A stretch of DNA of 64,000 nt from Adiantum capillus-veneris (GCA_014529385.2 CM043962.1:123801970-123865969), one strand, 5' to 3'; shown: positions 47,490 to 61,551, counted from the stretch's first letter. Translations and numbers: made by a program. Notes: generated from the letters alone by a model not told the origin.

Positions 47490-49150
47490 TCAAGAACCCA
47501 GTTCAAAAATATCTCCCCTGGTTTGAATACTGATCAAAGATTTCATGCCCACTATTATTAGCCTACCCCCTCTCACAAATGGTTCCATAAGAGCTTGGGC
47601 CACCTGGATAAGTTCCTTGCACATTTGTAACCTCTCTTTTTCATACCTTGGATGAGGATACATCAGCCATCTATGCTCTTTGGTTTGATTGGGTTTTAGC
47701 CTAGCTTCATAGGCCTTTAAAATTGCATCTAAAGGTTCAGAGAATTTTTCCACTAACATTGAACCGCCTGAGGCAATCTTTCACTCTTCTTCTCCCTTCG
47801 CATCTTTCGTAATTTCTTGCTCGTGCTTAAGCTGTGCTTTTGTTTGAGGAAGTTTTAGTTCTAAAGTTGTATTCTCCTTCAAACTCTTTGCTTTCATTTT
47901 ATACCATTTGGCTTTCCAATATTTTCTTCCAGCTCTCATAGATATGTTCTTGATTACTATTTGAGGCGGCAATGTGGGTTCCTCTGGGTGCATTTTTGGC
48001 AACTTCTTGATCTTGAGCTCGAGTCATCACCTTTAAAGGAATTTTTGGTTCTATCTCAAATCCCTTGAAGAAGGCATCACACTTACAACATTCATCGTTG
48101 CATTCCCCTTGTAGTTTGGATTCCTAGCACAATGTTGGAGTAGATGGTCTCTCCCACAACCGTCACAGAATACAAATATTTATATTTGTGTTGTTTGGAC
48201 AACCTCATGCCCAATGGTCACCTCCACATTAATATTCTAGACCTTCTTATTTGATAATTGGTGATCTAGCCAATGGTTGCTCTTGCCTGGAAAGAATGTT
48301 CTTCAACCCATACTCTTGATTGGCTATGAACATGAGCGTATTCGAATCCATGGAGTACTAGTTTTTCATGGATTATGGCACATGCATTGGCTAGGTGTAA
48401 TTGACTACTACTCTACCATAATTCAAAATAGGTGGTTGTTGCCCTAGAATTTGTTGTGGCTTTAGTTGAGTGCTACACCATAGAGTGCAGTGATCCCCTC
48501 CACAAGTATTACATCTCCTCAATTGAGGTTGTCGTAAATTCAGGTTCTATTTGCAACCTTGGTTTATTCTTGTCAACCACTTGATCAATGCAACTTGGTT
48601 TCAAGGAGTTTGAGCATCTTGATCCGTTGCGGAGTTTCTTTTCCGAGATAAGGCACTACTAGTACATTATCTGTATCTTTTGTCCCCTCTCCATAGGCTT
48701 TACAATTGTCAACTAGATATAGAGCTTCTCTAGTGACTTGCTCAAACGCCCTGCATCCTTTCAAATGTATCCTTTTTGAGAGTTTCATTCCTCAAGCCCT
48801 TTATGAAGAGAACTAATAATCTCCCATCTTATGCTAGCTTTCTCGCTGGACATCTATCTATGTACTGTTTGAAGAAAAGCAGAAGTTCCTTCACTTTTTC
48901 ATCCTTTTTCTGTTTGAAAGCGTAGATCTATGACATTGGGTTGTGCTTGATTCCCCTTTCTGAGAACTCCTCTATAAATTCTTGCAAGAGTTGTGCTATG
49001 TTGGGAAAATCATTTCTATTTAGTAGTTAGAACCAAGTGAAAGTTGTTCCTTTCAATGCCCAAACCCCTCATATTGTGTATGGAAATCTTCAATTTGTTC
49101 ATCTCTCAAATCTTGTTTGAAGAGCGAGACATGACCCATTGTACTTTGTC
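47490..49150 (-). pseudogene. Retrotransposon Gag relic with zinc knuckles
   Basis: Minus strand. The upstream part (49150-48570) reads PNIAQLLQEFIEEFSERG, DEKVKELLLFFKQYIDRCP and LFIKGLRNETL, the Retrotrans_gag pattern. Two clear CCHC knuckles follow, CNTCGGDHCTLWC (about 48515-48477) and CDGCGRDHLLQHC (about 48170-48132), with a decayed third between them (CGGDHWA). The rest has acidic coiled segments. It is on the strand opposite to the pol fragments on either side, so it is a separate insertion. Confidence 0.7.
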
Positions 49151-49739
49151 TTGAAACAGTGGTCCACTTGATATGGTCTTAATTGGTGTGGTTTAGTCAC
49201 CAATCTAACCAGTTTGTGGTCTCTTGGAAAGACGTCTATCGTTCTCTCCTCTCACATTGGAGAAAGTCTGGGTGAAATCCTCTCTAATATATCATATGGC
49301 ATCATTCTTTTTGAAAGTAAGTAGATATTGGTGGAGTATCATTTTATGTAAATCTCTCTAGGTCAATTGAATCAACAAGTTTGTACTCTCTTCCATACTT
49401 ATCTACCATCAAAACTTGCACTCGGTGGGCATCTATATACGTGAATGCATAGAGGTTCTATGGATGGTAGAATCTCTACCATTGGGTTCTACACACTCGT
49501 AGAAGATACACGGATCCCTGTTTGTGAACCTATATAAGCTCCAGCAGCACAATTCATTAGAACTCTCATGCCGTGGATAGAAGATCTATTTGATAAGTTA
49601 CAAGTTTTGGCCTGGCAAATGCTCCAACCGCATTCAAACTCACAATGGACACAAATCTTCAGGCCACTCAAATTCTCTTTAGGAGTACAAGTGACACCTC
49701 TAGGTAATTTTTCAAGTTGTGAGAGAGAATAACATTTTT
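49151..49739. other. No clear gene
   Basis: Junction between the minus-strand gag relic and the plus-strand pol relic. Short frames only. Confidence 0.35.
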
Positions 49740-51600
49740 GTTAATCAAAAGAAAAATGATTTTTTCCTACAAGAGATTCAATATTTAGGTCATATTATCT
49801 CTCAAGATGAATATGTATGAATCCATCAAAGTTGGAGGTAATAAGAGCATGGCCTAGTCCAAAGAATCTACATGAGGTAAGAAGATTTTTGGTATGTGTG
49901 CATACTATAGATGCTTCATAGAAAAATTCTCTCAAATAGCAGGACCATTGCATGACTTAACAAAGAAGAACATTAAGTACTCATGGTCTTCTAAAGAACG
50001 AAATGCTTTTGACAAGCTCAACGAGAAGCTTACCTCTCAACTAGTCCTCATGCATCAGAATCTCTCAAAGCCATATTTGAGGTCCAATCTGATGCTTGTG
50101 GTGATTTCCTTAGAGCAGTTTTGTTTCAAGAAGGGCATGTCATAGCATATGAGAGCCGAAGGCTCAATGCCAAGGAACACGTCTTGGGCATATACAAAAA
50201 AGAAAATTTAGCTATTCTACATGCCCAGACACATGGAAGCACTATCTCTTGGGCGTTCCAATCATCCTACGAATCGATCACAAAGTCTCAAGAACTTCAT
50301 GATGCAAACCAAGCTCTCCAAAAAACAAATGAGGTCGGAAAATTTTCTTTTGCAATTTAAATTTTATATTGCTCACATTGCTGGAAAGCACAATCAAGTG
50401 GTCGATGCACTTTCACAATGGCCAAGGGTAAATGTGGTGTCTTTGCAACTCGCAATGATCTATCTTTTATGGTGGCTTTAAGGAGGTAATTACAGCCTTG
50501 CATTAGGGAATCCCATGCTTCTTATTATGTAGGGCAAACAAGGATTCCATAATCTACTCTTCAAGGAGTAGAAATGTATTTTTGTTGGTCTACCATGGAA
50601 AATAAACATATAAGGGTATGTTTCAAAATGCGTGGTATACCAAAATTTGAAATTTTATCAAGGAAAACAATTTGGAATGTTCAGTTAACAGGCTTAGCAA
50701 GAAAACACACTCTCTGGCTGTTAAAAAGAATAGTAAGGCACATCAAATGGCAACCCTCTTTAGGTGTCAAATTTTTAAGTATCATGGCTTGCCAACATCC
50801 ATAGTGTCGGACAAAGATCCTAGAATGATCATTAATTTCTAGAAGGATCTCATTGACAATCTAGGAAGTAGATTAAATTTCTCTTTTGGCCTATCATCCA
50901 CAAACGGATGACCAAAGTGAAATAACTAATCTAATGATTCTTGAATCTACTAAAAGCCTATGTCATGGAAGTAGATCAACGTACTCAACGAGAGAAGTAC
51001 CTACCTCTTATAGAGTATGCATACAATGACATTGTACATACTTCTATAGGGAAAGCACCTTCCGACGTTAAAGAGGGAAGATCCAAAAGTCCCTTACTAC
51101 TTAAAGTACATGGGAAGATCTTCACTGCCTTCTGTTGATGAATATAGCCAAGACTTAGAAGAATCTTTTCCAAAGATTAAAAAGGTTATATCCATCTCAT
51201 AGAAAAGGCAAAAAGGGTTGCTGCTAATAAGCATAGAGGAGTCTGCTCCTCAGTCTTTAAGGAAAATGATTGGGTCTTGCTAAAAGTTTCTCAAGGCTCA
51301 TCTAAGGAATACTACGCGAAAGAATCCTATGGACCACTAAGAGTATTATGCTAAACTAGCAAAAAGATACTATGGTTGTTTCTTCTAAAATTCTTAAGCC
51401 AATCAATGAGATGGCTTATTGGTTAAAGTTGCCCAATCATTTTCTCATTCACAACGCTAACCATGTGAGCCTACTCAAGCCTTACAAAGGAGATCCACCA
51501 AAAGAACTAATAATGGACACAACCCGCGAGAGATCAAAGAGCAAGAAGAGGTGTTGCAACTCGAATCAATTCTTTGACACAAAGACAAGGTACTAAGAAA
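49740..51600 (+). pseudogene. Ty3/gypsy RT end, RNase H and integrase relic
   Basis: RT thumb/RNase H: CAYYRCFIEKFSQIAGPLHD, YSWSSKERNAFDKLNEKL, VIAYESRRLNAKEHVLGIYK and FYIAHIAGKHNQVVDALSQW. Integrase core, with shifts: HGLPTSIVSDKDPRM, AYHPQTDD and LLKAYVMEVDQRTQREKYLPLIEYAYND. C-terminal part: VFKENDWVLLKVSQGS, KPINEMAYWLKLP and NHVSLLKPYKGD. Degraded throughout. Confidence 0.85.
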
Positions 51601-52499
51601 CAGTAACGTTATCCAAGGATATCTGCTTAAGTTTAAGAATTAGTCTTTTAAAGATGCTAGATGGATACAAGGAACCTAGCTTAACGATAATATGAACCTT
51701 GTCAATGCTTACAATGCTACACTAAAGTAAGCAAATGAAAATGAATTTTAAATGAGCAATGTTTTTGTCTTATAAGACTCATTCTCTTTATTTTATTGTG
51801 CACAAAATTTAAGAAGTATGCGTGCTTACGATCATGTTTGTAGTGACGACGTGTCCCAAACACCAAATAGAACTTTTCACTCTACTTTGGAAGTATGATA
51901 TGGACTAAAGAGCATACATGCTTGCGGCAGCTAAGTCTCTCGAGCACCAAATGGATTATTCATTAATTTTGGAATGATATTGTAGGGTAAAAAGGGATCC
52001 GCTACCCGCTAAGAAACATGGACTAATGACTAGGCTTTATCTTCTCTACCTCATAGTCGAGAACGACTATGATTTCAAAAGAGAGTGTCAGACTATAAAC
52101 ATATAAGGATGTGTCCCAAATATTCAATTTCAGATTGGAAAAATAAACTCTTTTCAAGATTCAAGTACAAGTGATTTTGTGCAAGCAGATCAAATACACA
52201 TGTTAAGTGCTCTTTTGTGCAAGCAAATTAAATAATGTGTTAAGTGATTTTTATTCAAGTACACATACGAAAGGTTCCATTTTTTCTATTGACAAGAAGT
52301 ACTAGAGCTTCTTATGGTGAACTACTATGTTGGATTAGGCCTCGATCAAGTAAATTAGTGATTTGAGTTTGTATCTACCTGTGTGCGGTTGGATTTATGC
52401 GATAAGGTTCTCTACAGGGAGGTTCACTACCCAATATGATATATATTTTCTGATCTTCTGGGCGTGATGGTGGAATTCCAAGTGGCAGATCATGCATGA
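51601..52499. other. No gene seen
   Basis: AT-rich. 'gtgtcccaaacaccaaatagaacttttcactctactttggaagtatgat' near 51850 recurs loosely near 51937 and 52110, perhaps an old tandem repeat of LTR or UTR origin. Confidence 0.4.
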
Positions 52500-53565
52500 A
52501 ACAATCTTTAAATTGTGAAAGAAATTCATCGTCTATAGAGTTGCATGAAGTTTAAGTTTCAGCAGAAATTTGATTTACCAATACTAGATATGTGCTCCCT
52601 CCCTGTTTGCGAGTTTCCATTTGGGCACCTATCTGCATGGTGACCATACAGGAAGCATTTAAAACACTTCACCTTTTTGTTACCTATGTTTGGAGCAGGA
52701 TGTTGGTTGAAAGAATTTTGGTTGCCTCGTTTTGCTGCGTATATTTGTTGTTGTTGCTTTAAGGTTGAGCAGTCGTACGAGAATTGTCAAATATGTGTTT
52801 CCTAAAAAAGTATGGCTTTGATGTTTGTTTCTGTTAAAGCTAGTAGAGAAAGGGGGTCTCTTGTTACGGTTAGTGTTAGCAATTTGATCAGTGTGAGAGG
52901 GTTGTCCACCTTTCTTCTTCTCTGCATTGAGAGCCAAATTAATAAACTTTGACAGAGAGTCTATTTTGAACATATCTACCTCAACACCAATTTGTAGTGC
53001 CAAGCCTAATATGTACTTATGCTTCAATTTCCTGCAAATAACATGTTCAATAGCTTGCAAATGAATTAAACAAATCCAAAAATGATCAGTGTAACCATGT
53101 ACATCTTCATTTCGACCCTGTCGAATTAAGTCCCATTGACATTGTGCTTTAGCTTTGTAATGTGTGGGAAAAATTGAGGTAAAAATACTTTTTTAAAAGC
53201 ATGCCAGGTACGTGGTCTTTTCCCATGCTGTTTGGTGGTGTTCCACCATAGTGCAGCGCTGCTAGTGAGATGGTCTGATGCACATTTTACCATTTCACGT
53301 TCTAGGAAGTCTTCATCATGAAGATAGTCATCTAGCTGACTAATCCATGCTAGAACCATGTTAGCATCTTTAGTGCCATCAAAATCCTTGAAAGTGAAGG
53401 ATTTTCTGCTAAAAAAAATTGGTTGGGTGTTGGTGCAGATTCTTTGCGTGTAGAATGCAATAATTTATCTTCAAGTTCTTGCCTTCGCATGCGTTGATAC
53501 GTGAGGGAATTTTGCAAATTGGCAAGATGTTCAGCAATTGTGGGTTCTTGTGGAAGGTGTGCCAT
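52500..53565 (-). pseudogene. Ty3/gypsy Gag relic with zinc knuckle
   Basis: ATG 53565. Begins AHLPQEPTIAEHLANLQNSL; the capsid part has SQLDDYLHDEDFLEREMVKC, SAALWWNTTKQHGKRPRTWH and AFKKVFLPQFFP, the Retrotrans_gag block. A CCHC knuckle CFKCFLYGHHADRC lies at 52671-52624. At least five stops or shifts. No pol follows on this strand, so the element is truncated after gag. Confidence 0.8.
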
Positions 53566-54971
53566 GATTGCGTGCTTTTTATATTTTTCTCCTTTTAAAA
53601 AAAAAAAATGCTTAAAAGGCCTATATGGAAATATTTATAGATGCAATATGCAAAAAAGGTAAAAGATAATAAACTTAATAACAAAAATGAAATGTACTTA
53701 GCTGAGAAATCATATTTGCGTCAGGTCTGGAATGGCAATGCGCTAGGAAATTGCCAAAAAAGTGACTGGTTAGACGGTTTGACTGCGAGTTAGGGTCGAG
53801 TTTCATGGTGCCCGATCTCCCATATCCCCAAAAGAGACAACAATATCAGTTGTAAAACAGAGTCCACAGGTTATTCAAATAATTGATGAAAATTTTTGAT
53901 TAATTTGATGATGTTTGGATCCTTGGCAGGTGATTTGTCAGCTCCATTGGGATAGGCGGTTTCAAGGAGGGATTAATTTGAAAGAGTCAACAATTCCCAT
54001 TCCAATATCTTTGGCAATTGTGGAAATTTCATGTGCTAGTTCCGACTCATTGACTTGCGAGAAGCGGAAAAACCGAGCTTTGGGAAGAAAATTGCCCCTT
54101 TGGACCGAGTGGGCGGCCGATCAAGTTAGAAGTTTAGGCCATTTGGCTGGTCAAGTTGGGAGGTTACGGGTTGAAGGGGGTGAATTGAGGCTTAAGTAAG
54201 GGATTTTGAAAAAAAATTGCAATGGGCAGCCGGTCAACTACTCATTTTTTTAAAGCCTCACCCTTTTAAGTCACCTTTTAACCCAAAGGCAGGAAGCATG
54301 CAGTGAGTAGAGCAGACAGCGAATGTGCCGAGCAATGTTTGAGGAGGTGGCGATTGACGGGGGCCGTTTTGGCTCGCGTGCAAGAAGACAATATTGCTCA
54401 CATGGCCAGGGTGCACTGCGTATGGTTTTCTTGCATGGTTTGGCGGTCGTCGACAGAAGCCCTTGGGTGGCAAGTGTTGGTTCCCACGCACACTCGAAAG
54501 GTGGCAAATTTTCAAGACTTCAGATGGTGTGTAGGCAGTTCCTCTCACCTATCGTAGAGAAACAATTTTTGCTTAACTCTTGGGTCTATTCCCTTGCTTC
54601 TTGTTGACTTGCTTTCTTCTTCAAATTTTCCTTCTTTGAATCCCTCACAATTTTCTCGTAGCTTACGAAGTTGGTGACGTTGAAAAAAAACCGACCTCGA
54701 TCACCAATTCTTTCAAAACCAAGACTCTTCTGAATCTTCAAGCTCCTTTGCTTTCTTCGACTCTTGCTCTCTCCCTCGCCTTCACAATCGACTCGAATTA
54801 GCCATCAATTAGAATTTACATTGAGCATATCGATTCTTCTTATCGTGAAGAAGATTAATTTGTGGATTTAGCCATTGATCACCGATTAGCTTCAGTTTGC
54901 AAATCTGATATTGCCAATTGGAAATTCTTCTTCGGAGTTGGAATTTGATTGTCGATTTCCTCAAACCCAAG
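53566..54971 (-). other. Gypsy 5' leader, non-coding
   Basis: Region between the gag ATG and the primer binding sites. Short frames only. Length of 1.4 kb is long for a leader and may include another insertion. Confidence 0.45.
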
Positions 54972-55121
54972 GCTCTGATACCACTATTGGGAAGAGGAGG
55001 GGGAGACCGATTTCTTAGCTTCAGTTGGCAAATCTGATATTGCCAATTGAAAATTCTTCTTCGAAGTTGGAATTTGATTGACGCTTTCCTAGAAATCATC
55101 AAACCCAGTGCTCTGATACCA
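54866..55121 (-). repeat. 138-bp tandem duplication containing two primer binding sites
   Basis: On the minus strand TGGTATCAGAGC (initiator-Met tRNA complement) occurs at 54983-54972 and at 55121-55110. The surrounding DNA ('gcttcagttggcaaatctgatattgccaattg' onward) is duplicated with a 138-bp step, ending 'ctctgataccac.attgggaagaggaggggga'. The outer copy would be the original site next to the LTR end (CTCTTCCCAATCG). Confidence 0.8.
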
Positions 55122-58100
55122 CGATTGGGAAGAGGAGGGGGAGATTGATTGCTTAAAACTATTCAACACATGCTCACAAATATCACCATCAACCAATCCA
55201 CCTCTTTTCCCAATTTCCAAGCACACATACACACACACCTAGACTATGACACACACAGAGAGAACATGGAATTGACATAGACAAGATTATAAGAGTGTGT
55301 AAGAGAAGTTTAAGAGATAGAGACTTGATTAGAGAGTAAACAACAAATTAAGCATAGCATAAGAGTATAGAAACAAGAAATTGTAAGCGAAAGGCCTAGA
55401 TCTAGCCCCAAACTCTATGGCATCTCTCTTGTGGAGTTAGTATTTAATATATTATTTGTGAGTTTAAGGTGCCAAAATTTGAGGCCCCTCTTCTACAACC
55501 ACTTCACTTTTGTAAATGAGTGAAGCTCATTAGTTCTAGCATGACCCATAAGGGGAGTTTCCACTACAACTATTTACAGATCCATGGTGGCTTATTGAAA
55601 TGAAAATCTAAAATATTGTGCAAGTATAAAATGGCCGAGAGTTATTTCATGCGCCTCTTCGTCAACTCCCCGCATTCCACTCTACAAATTCATCATCACC
55701 CACTCTATTAGAAAAATAAATAGACAGCACATAATTAACCATTATGCCAGCTATCCCAATTGCAGCTAACCACTACAACAGGTGGGTGCATAGTCTCATA
55801 ACACTAGTGATATCGGATGAATCTTCATTAACACCCCTAACCTCATGAAAACATCGTCTCTTCCTTGTCTTTGACCATTTTTCCAACGACATAGGAATTT
55901 TCCAATAGTTGGCACTCGGAATTTCCATGTATCCCCAATGCACTCAATATCAAGATGTCATTCACTTGTTGAAACACTTACAAAGACTACCTTACCTAGA
56001 TCATCAAATCTATTTTTGTCTTTGTCACTAACTACAAAGACATGCACTTTATGAAATTGTACACCTTGCATTCCATAATCAATTAAGTATCATTTTCTCT
56101 TATCATCACTTTCAAAGTCAACATTAATAGAAGCTGCCATAGATTTTTGTTTCTGAACCATGTTTTCTCTGTATCAAAGAAAACACAAATAACTAGCTAG
56201 AATCTACAATGGCACATTGAATGTAATAATTTTTTGAAATCGTGTAAAAGCTTAATTTATACACAAAATTTTATTTACACTCTCTAAGACTTTTAAACGT
56301 TAAAATCAATCATTTATCCATTGTAGACATTTTAAATCCAGATTAGGTGTATCCTAAATCCTATAAGTCATTTAAAAAAAGTTTTTTAAGGTAGTGCATC
56401 TTGGATGCTTTACAATTAGTCATTTGAAATACGTTTTCAAGATTATAGGTATCTTAGATCCACCACTTGGCCATCCTTTGAATTTTGTGGATGCATGAAT
56501 GTATCCCTCAACCTCGACTTTTCAATCTAGATAAAATATGGAATAATGGATGCATCTAAGATCCACCACTTTGAAATTTTAAACAAAGTGTGTTTGATAG
56601 GTAGACCCTAGATCCACCACTTGGCCATTTTTTCCAAGTCTTGAAGGTGGGTGTTGGAAATCAAGCCAGAAGGACGTCCTTTGAGTCGACCCCTAAGTTC
56701 CATGAGCCCAAAATTTTGATATATCATCCTTGTAGTTATTTGACAATCTTTGATTATAGATGGAAAATCTCTAAGAAGCTAAGTCGTAAAGTCTGTAACA
56801 AAGTTTGATTCATGTCAAGTCAGTCAATGGCCAAGACAACCCTAGGTATAAAGCCTATTTTGTAAAGTGGGAAAAGGACACATTATCATTATCAAGTTTT
56901 GAGTTTGAAGCGCACGACCGAGAGTGGCTACTCTCTTGCAACTTGTAATCATCATAATTTGAGCTATGGTAATCACATTTCAGTTTTGAAACTTGCATTG
57001 TGTTCCCTGTCCTTTTCTCTTTCATGCAAGTATATTCATTAGCGATTCTATGGTAATTTGTGACTAGGCACTAGTAATATAAATTTTCTATTTTGAGTGC
57101 ATTAATGAATGTTTTTTGACATTCTGACCATGGAAGTGTGTTCCTAGACCCTAGGGTGACCTTTCTGGTATGTTATGTTGTAGATTTTAGGAAATTGATC
57201 ATGATGGATCGTGATTTTGGTACCTCCTCAGATTGCAATGAAACTTGGTAGGTTAGTTTCGTTAAGTGTCTTAGATCTCCTCCTAAAGTTTTGTAGCATT
57301 TTGATATCATCATTCGAGTGCCAAAATAGGTTGATAGCTGAGTGTGGTGACATAGGACATAGGCAAGATTCTAGATCCTAGAGTGATATATTTGCATGTG
57401 CTAGAGATATTACCATTCTATAGGTTAACTTTTTTGACAGCCTCAAAGAGTCTTTGTGCTCTATCCAAGTCGCTTTTGTGACTATTGACATTATGTTAGT
57501 GCCAGAAAGCTATGCTATATACGTTTGTCGTAGCGACCCACTAACTTTGGTCTCATTGTTAGGGATAGCTATCCTTAGGTGGTGAGTGACTGAGTTGTAG
57601 CTTTTTACTTAGAAACTTTGATTTTGATTTCCACTTCATTTGCACTTTAGCAGCTAGAAAAGGGGTTTAGTGTTTGGTAGTGTCTAGAAGTCAAGGACTT
57701 GCTAGATCTATTCTCAAGAGATAAAGAGAGTTTTGAGTGAGATAGCCAAAAGAATTTTATTCTTCCATTTTCTTGTTACTTTAAAGTGTTGTATCATTTT
57801 TTATTTTGTACCATTTTGTTTGTTTTTGTTTCATGTTTCATTTCAACACTTAGAAGTAGGGTAAGTAGAAACTACCATTATCAAATTTGGGCATAAAAAT
57901 CAAAGAGAGAAAGGGACAAAATGACCATAAACTCTAAAAATTGAAAATTTGATGGTAATAACTCCAAAGCTGATTTAAATTAAAAAATATGCACAAAAAG
58001 GGCACAAACAAACCACAGAGAGTGAATCTGGAAAGTTTCATGCGGATTGTTGCAGGACATGGATGACAATTCATGACCCCTTGTGATTTTTTGGGGTCTT

Positions 58101-58429
58101 ATCTTCATTGTCCCTTTGCAAGAAGAGAAGACATGCTGCTCCTTGATCAATTCCCTGCCTAGTATACTACCTTTTGATGCCAATGCATATCAAAACTAGT
58201 AAGGGGAAAGCTCGATTAGACCTAGGAAGGCTTGTACACAAAAATGATGGCTAAGTTGGGACATATAATGATGACCAAAATCAAGGGGAGGGTTTCTCTT
58301 AGGCTTACTAAAACACCCCTAACTTCAAAATCCCATTTTGGATCACTGGAAACCCAGCTTTTTTTAAGCAACTTTCATAGGGAGGTTGATCAACAAGGTT
58401 TTTCAATGGAAAAACTCTTGTAACCCAAG
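55122..58429. other. Probable LTR remnant and non-coding DNA
   Basis: The stretch just right of 55122 should be the gypsy 5' LTR, but its far end is not recognisable. From about 56270 to 56680 'ta(t/g)atccaccacttggccat' and similar words recur. No coding region, RNA gene or clear repeat boundary seen to 58429. Confidence 0.4.
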
Positions 58430-59230
58430 AAACCAATGGAAATGGAAACACACCCAAAACACAAACAAATGCCTCTCTATAGCCCCGGGTATATAGACCA
58501 CCCCAATCCACTAGATTACACCTTCAAAACAACACAAATTTGTAGGCAAACCACCATTTTCACACAACACTACACACACACTGGTTGCAACACACCAAGC
58601 AAGCTCAATCACTCTGCACTCTTCACTGCCTTCCACACACAACCTCTCTCTATCTCTCTTTGCACAACTCGACCTCCGGGGGGGGGACACCTATCAACAC
58701 ACGTCCGAAAACGCACGCACACGAGCAAAGAAGAGAAGGGGGAAGGGGGAATTGACTTAAAAAAGCATGGCAATGATGGCTTCTCTTCACAAAACAACCA
58801 AATACAATATTTTTTTCAAGCTGGTACACACCTTGGCGAGCATCAAACCTTGAACCGGAAATCCTCTTGGCTCTACAGCAACACATGTTCGAAAACGCAA
58901 GCACACGAGCAAAGAAGAGAAGGGGGAAGGGGGAATTGACTTAAAAAAGCACGACAATGATGGCTTCTATTCACAAAACAACCAAATACAATATTTTTTT
59001 CAAGCTGGTACACACCTTGGCGAGCATCAAACCTTGAAACAGCAATCCTCCTAGCTCTGCAACAACTCCAAGGCTCAACAACCTCCAATATGCAACAAAC
59101 AATGTCTAGATGTCCAACCGGCCAAAAGCAATCCCCCCCCCCCACACACACACACACGCACACAATGAAATAAAAAAATCCTTTAAAAAGTAAAAAACAC
59201 CCCTCTTATAGGAGTGCACAAAAGCTTTAA
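58430..59230 (-). repeat. LTR-like repeat with a 184-bp tandem duplication
   Basis: 'cgaaaacgcacgcacacgagcaaagaag' at 58706 recurs at 58890 as 'cgaaaacgcaagcacacgagc...'; the copies are almost identical to about 59073. Outside the duplication, 58440-58680 resembles the reverse complement of 25080-25380. Near 59210, 'cccctcttataggag' (minus CTATAAGAGGGG) is a TATA-like box, placed as in 24860. Probably two LTRs of one family in opposite orientation. Confidence 0.6.
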
Positions 59231-61551
59231 ATAGAAAAAATTGGTTTATCATTGCTCGTGCAATCTAGCTTGAGCTTCTTTTGGTATTTTCCATACATCA
59301 CATACACTTGGCATCATCACATGTAGCAACCACTGCATGGTGTCAACACCTCGGCCAGTTTCCACATTCAAATTCATGTGGGCCACTACTTGGGCTCATT
59401 CTCTCTCTCTTTGTAGGTGAAGCACCTCCTGGGCCCTAAGGAAATAGTCACGGCACCGTGATTTCCCCTGTGGGAACACACCCTTGCTTTAAAAATTTGG
59501 GGCCTTTTGGATCGCATGAACCTGCACCCAAATAGTGCCACATCATCAATCATCACACAATTGACACCATCAAGATGACCGCCAGCGGGTCCGCCCACAC
59601 GTGCCAAGTTGTCCGTCGCACGACAATCCTGCAACACGAAGAGTGCCGTGTAGTGCCCTTGCCATAGCCTCAAGGCATGAGATCCCAAGGGATCTCCTTG
59701 TGGTTTCCATATGCCACTCATGGTGCCATATAGTTAATGTGGCTCCTCAATGCCAGCATGGTATGTGGAATTCAAATGGCCACGTGGTAGGCCTACGGGC
59801 CTCCAACCTCAAACTTCAAAAATTTCCCATATGGAAACCATTTTTTTACCACCTTTAACTCCCTGCCTTTTGGTGCCCAGTGATTGGAACATTGAGCTGT
59901 AAAGACGAATTAGAATCTCTCCTTCCTAATCTTAGCCCATCATATCCTTGCCACCTTCCAAATTTTCAAGTCTCGCCAACTGATGCGACCAAAAGAGGGA
60001 AAATCTATTTGACACCGCACCGCCATCAACAGCACAATATCTTGGCATGCATAACTCCGTTTGATGAGCCTCTTAGACCAACACACTCAGCACTTCAATT
60101 TGTACATTGGAAAGCAAAAAATCAGTCCTTCAAACATCTTTACCTGCTATCCCGTCTAGCCCACTTTGGAGCCCTTTTGGAATATAAACGCATCAGACAT
60201 ACACTACCGCTACCACTTGCCTACCCAGGATCTTTGTACCTGATTCAATCCTTTTCAATACACTTTTATACATATACATCCCTGCTTGTGCCATCTTCTA
60301 TGGTTGACACACTTTAGCTGCACCACCGTCATCTCAATGTAAACCAGTAAGGGGTGATAGAATGGGAGAATATTTTGCAGAGGGCTTCTAAAGACCATTC
60401 CAAATCAGTTGGCAATGATCATTGTACAAGACGAGGGCAAATGATCAGTTGTCAAAGTCAGAGAATCCCTTTCAAGGACATAGTGGTCTTATGGTTTAAA
60501 ACGTGTATAAGTGTGTATACTTCAATGCATGATTGAAAAAGTGTGTTTTCGTGCTAGATAGGAAAAAATTGTGTTTTTTTCTCTTAGCCTTGCATCACTA
60601 AGTATTTGGGCATGTGAAAATGTCATCCATGTTCCCCTTAGAGTGAAAACAAACCCTGAAAGAGATCCTATGAGTGGGAAGTCACTACACCCCTTTATGA
60701 CATAAATTTCTGAGAATCATTGGCTGAAACTAGTCCAAAGCTAGTGAATGTAGTCCAAATTTCATTACAAAATCACCTACTAGCTCAAAACATCAAGTAC
60801 AAGATTCTATCATATTTTTAATTTAATTGGAAGTGAATTACAAAAGCAAGAAGAAAATTGAGATTTTTTCCCTTGCAGTGTCAAAGTGCTATCAAGAGGG
60901 AAAATTGAAGCTATACAAGTGAAACCCTATCTTATCAAGGCCCATCCAAAAAGTTCCAGACCCTTCGGAGATATGTAACACTCCCAAAAAATCTTCATGC
61001 TTGGTCAAGTGACTGAAGTTGACTCGCCCCATGCCCAACTGAAGAAATTCAAAATACATGTGGATGACTAATCTCTAATCAATGTGAGAAATGCACCTAG
61101 CAATTTTGGTTGCTAACATATTCCAAATATGAAAAAAGTGAAAAATATCATAATTTTTTCCAGCAGAGAATAACTAGCAAATCCAAGAAGGATACAACCA
61201 TAGGAAAATGTTCGGAGGAGTATAGGAACATCGCTATGTGGCCAAAATGGGGAAAAATCGCATCTACATCAACCATGATATTAAGAGCATGAAACAAATG
61301 ACTAAAACCTTGACCTCGACCAAACTTCCTATTCAAATCACATCAAACCAAAACTAGAGCCTGTGTGAGTAGTGTACATCAAGTTCATGCAGTCAAAACT
61401 TCAAAAAACTCACATGTGCATGGGCTTGAGGAGAAAAATGTGATTTTTTCTCTGTTTTGTATGAGAACATAATTTTTTTAGGTGTTGATATTTTGCATGC
61501 TTTGTACATGAGTTTTGAACAAGTTTATTCACTAAGGAGCTTATCAGGTGT
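59231..61551. other. No gene seen
   Basis: Short frames on both strands, the longest 145 codons at 59880-60317 without a domain or protein-like composition. Nothing else supportable. Confidence 0.45.

Noticed and set aside
58436-58939. 167-codon frame rich in His, Thr and Pro
   Set aside because: It runs through the 184-bp duplication and LTR-like DNA; composition follows CA-rich sequence, no domain.
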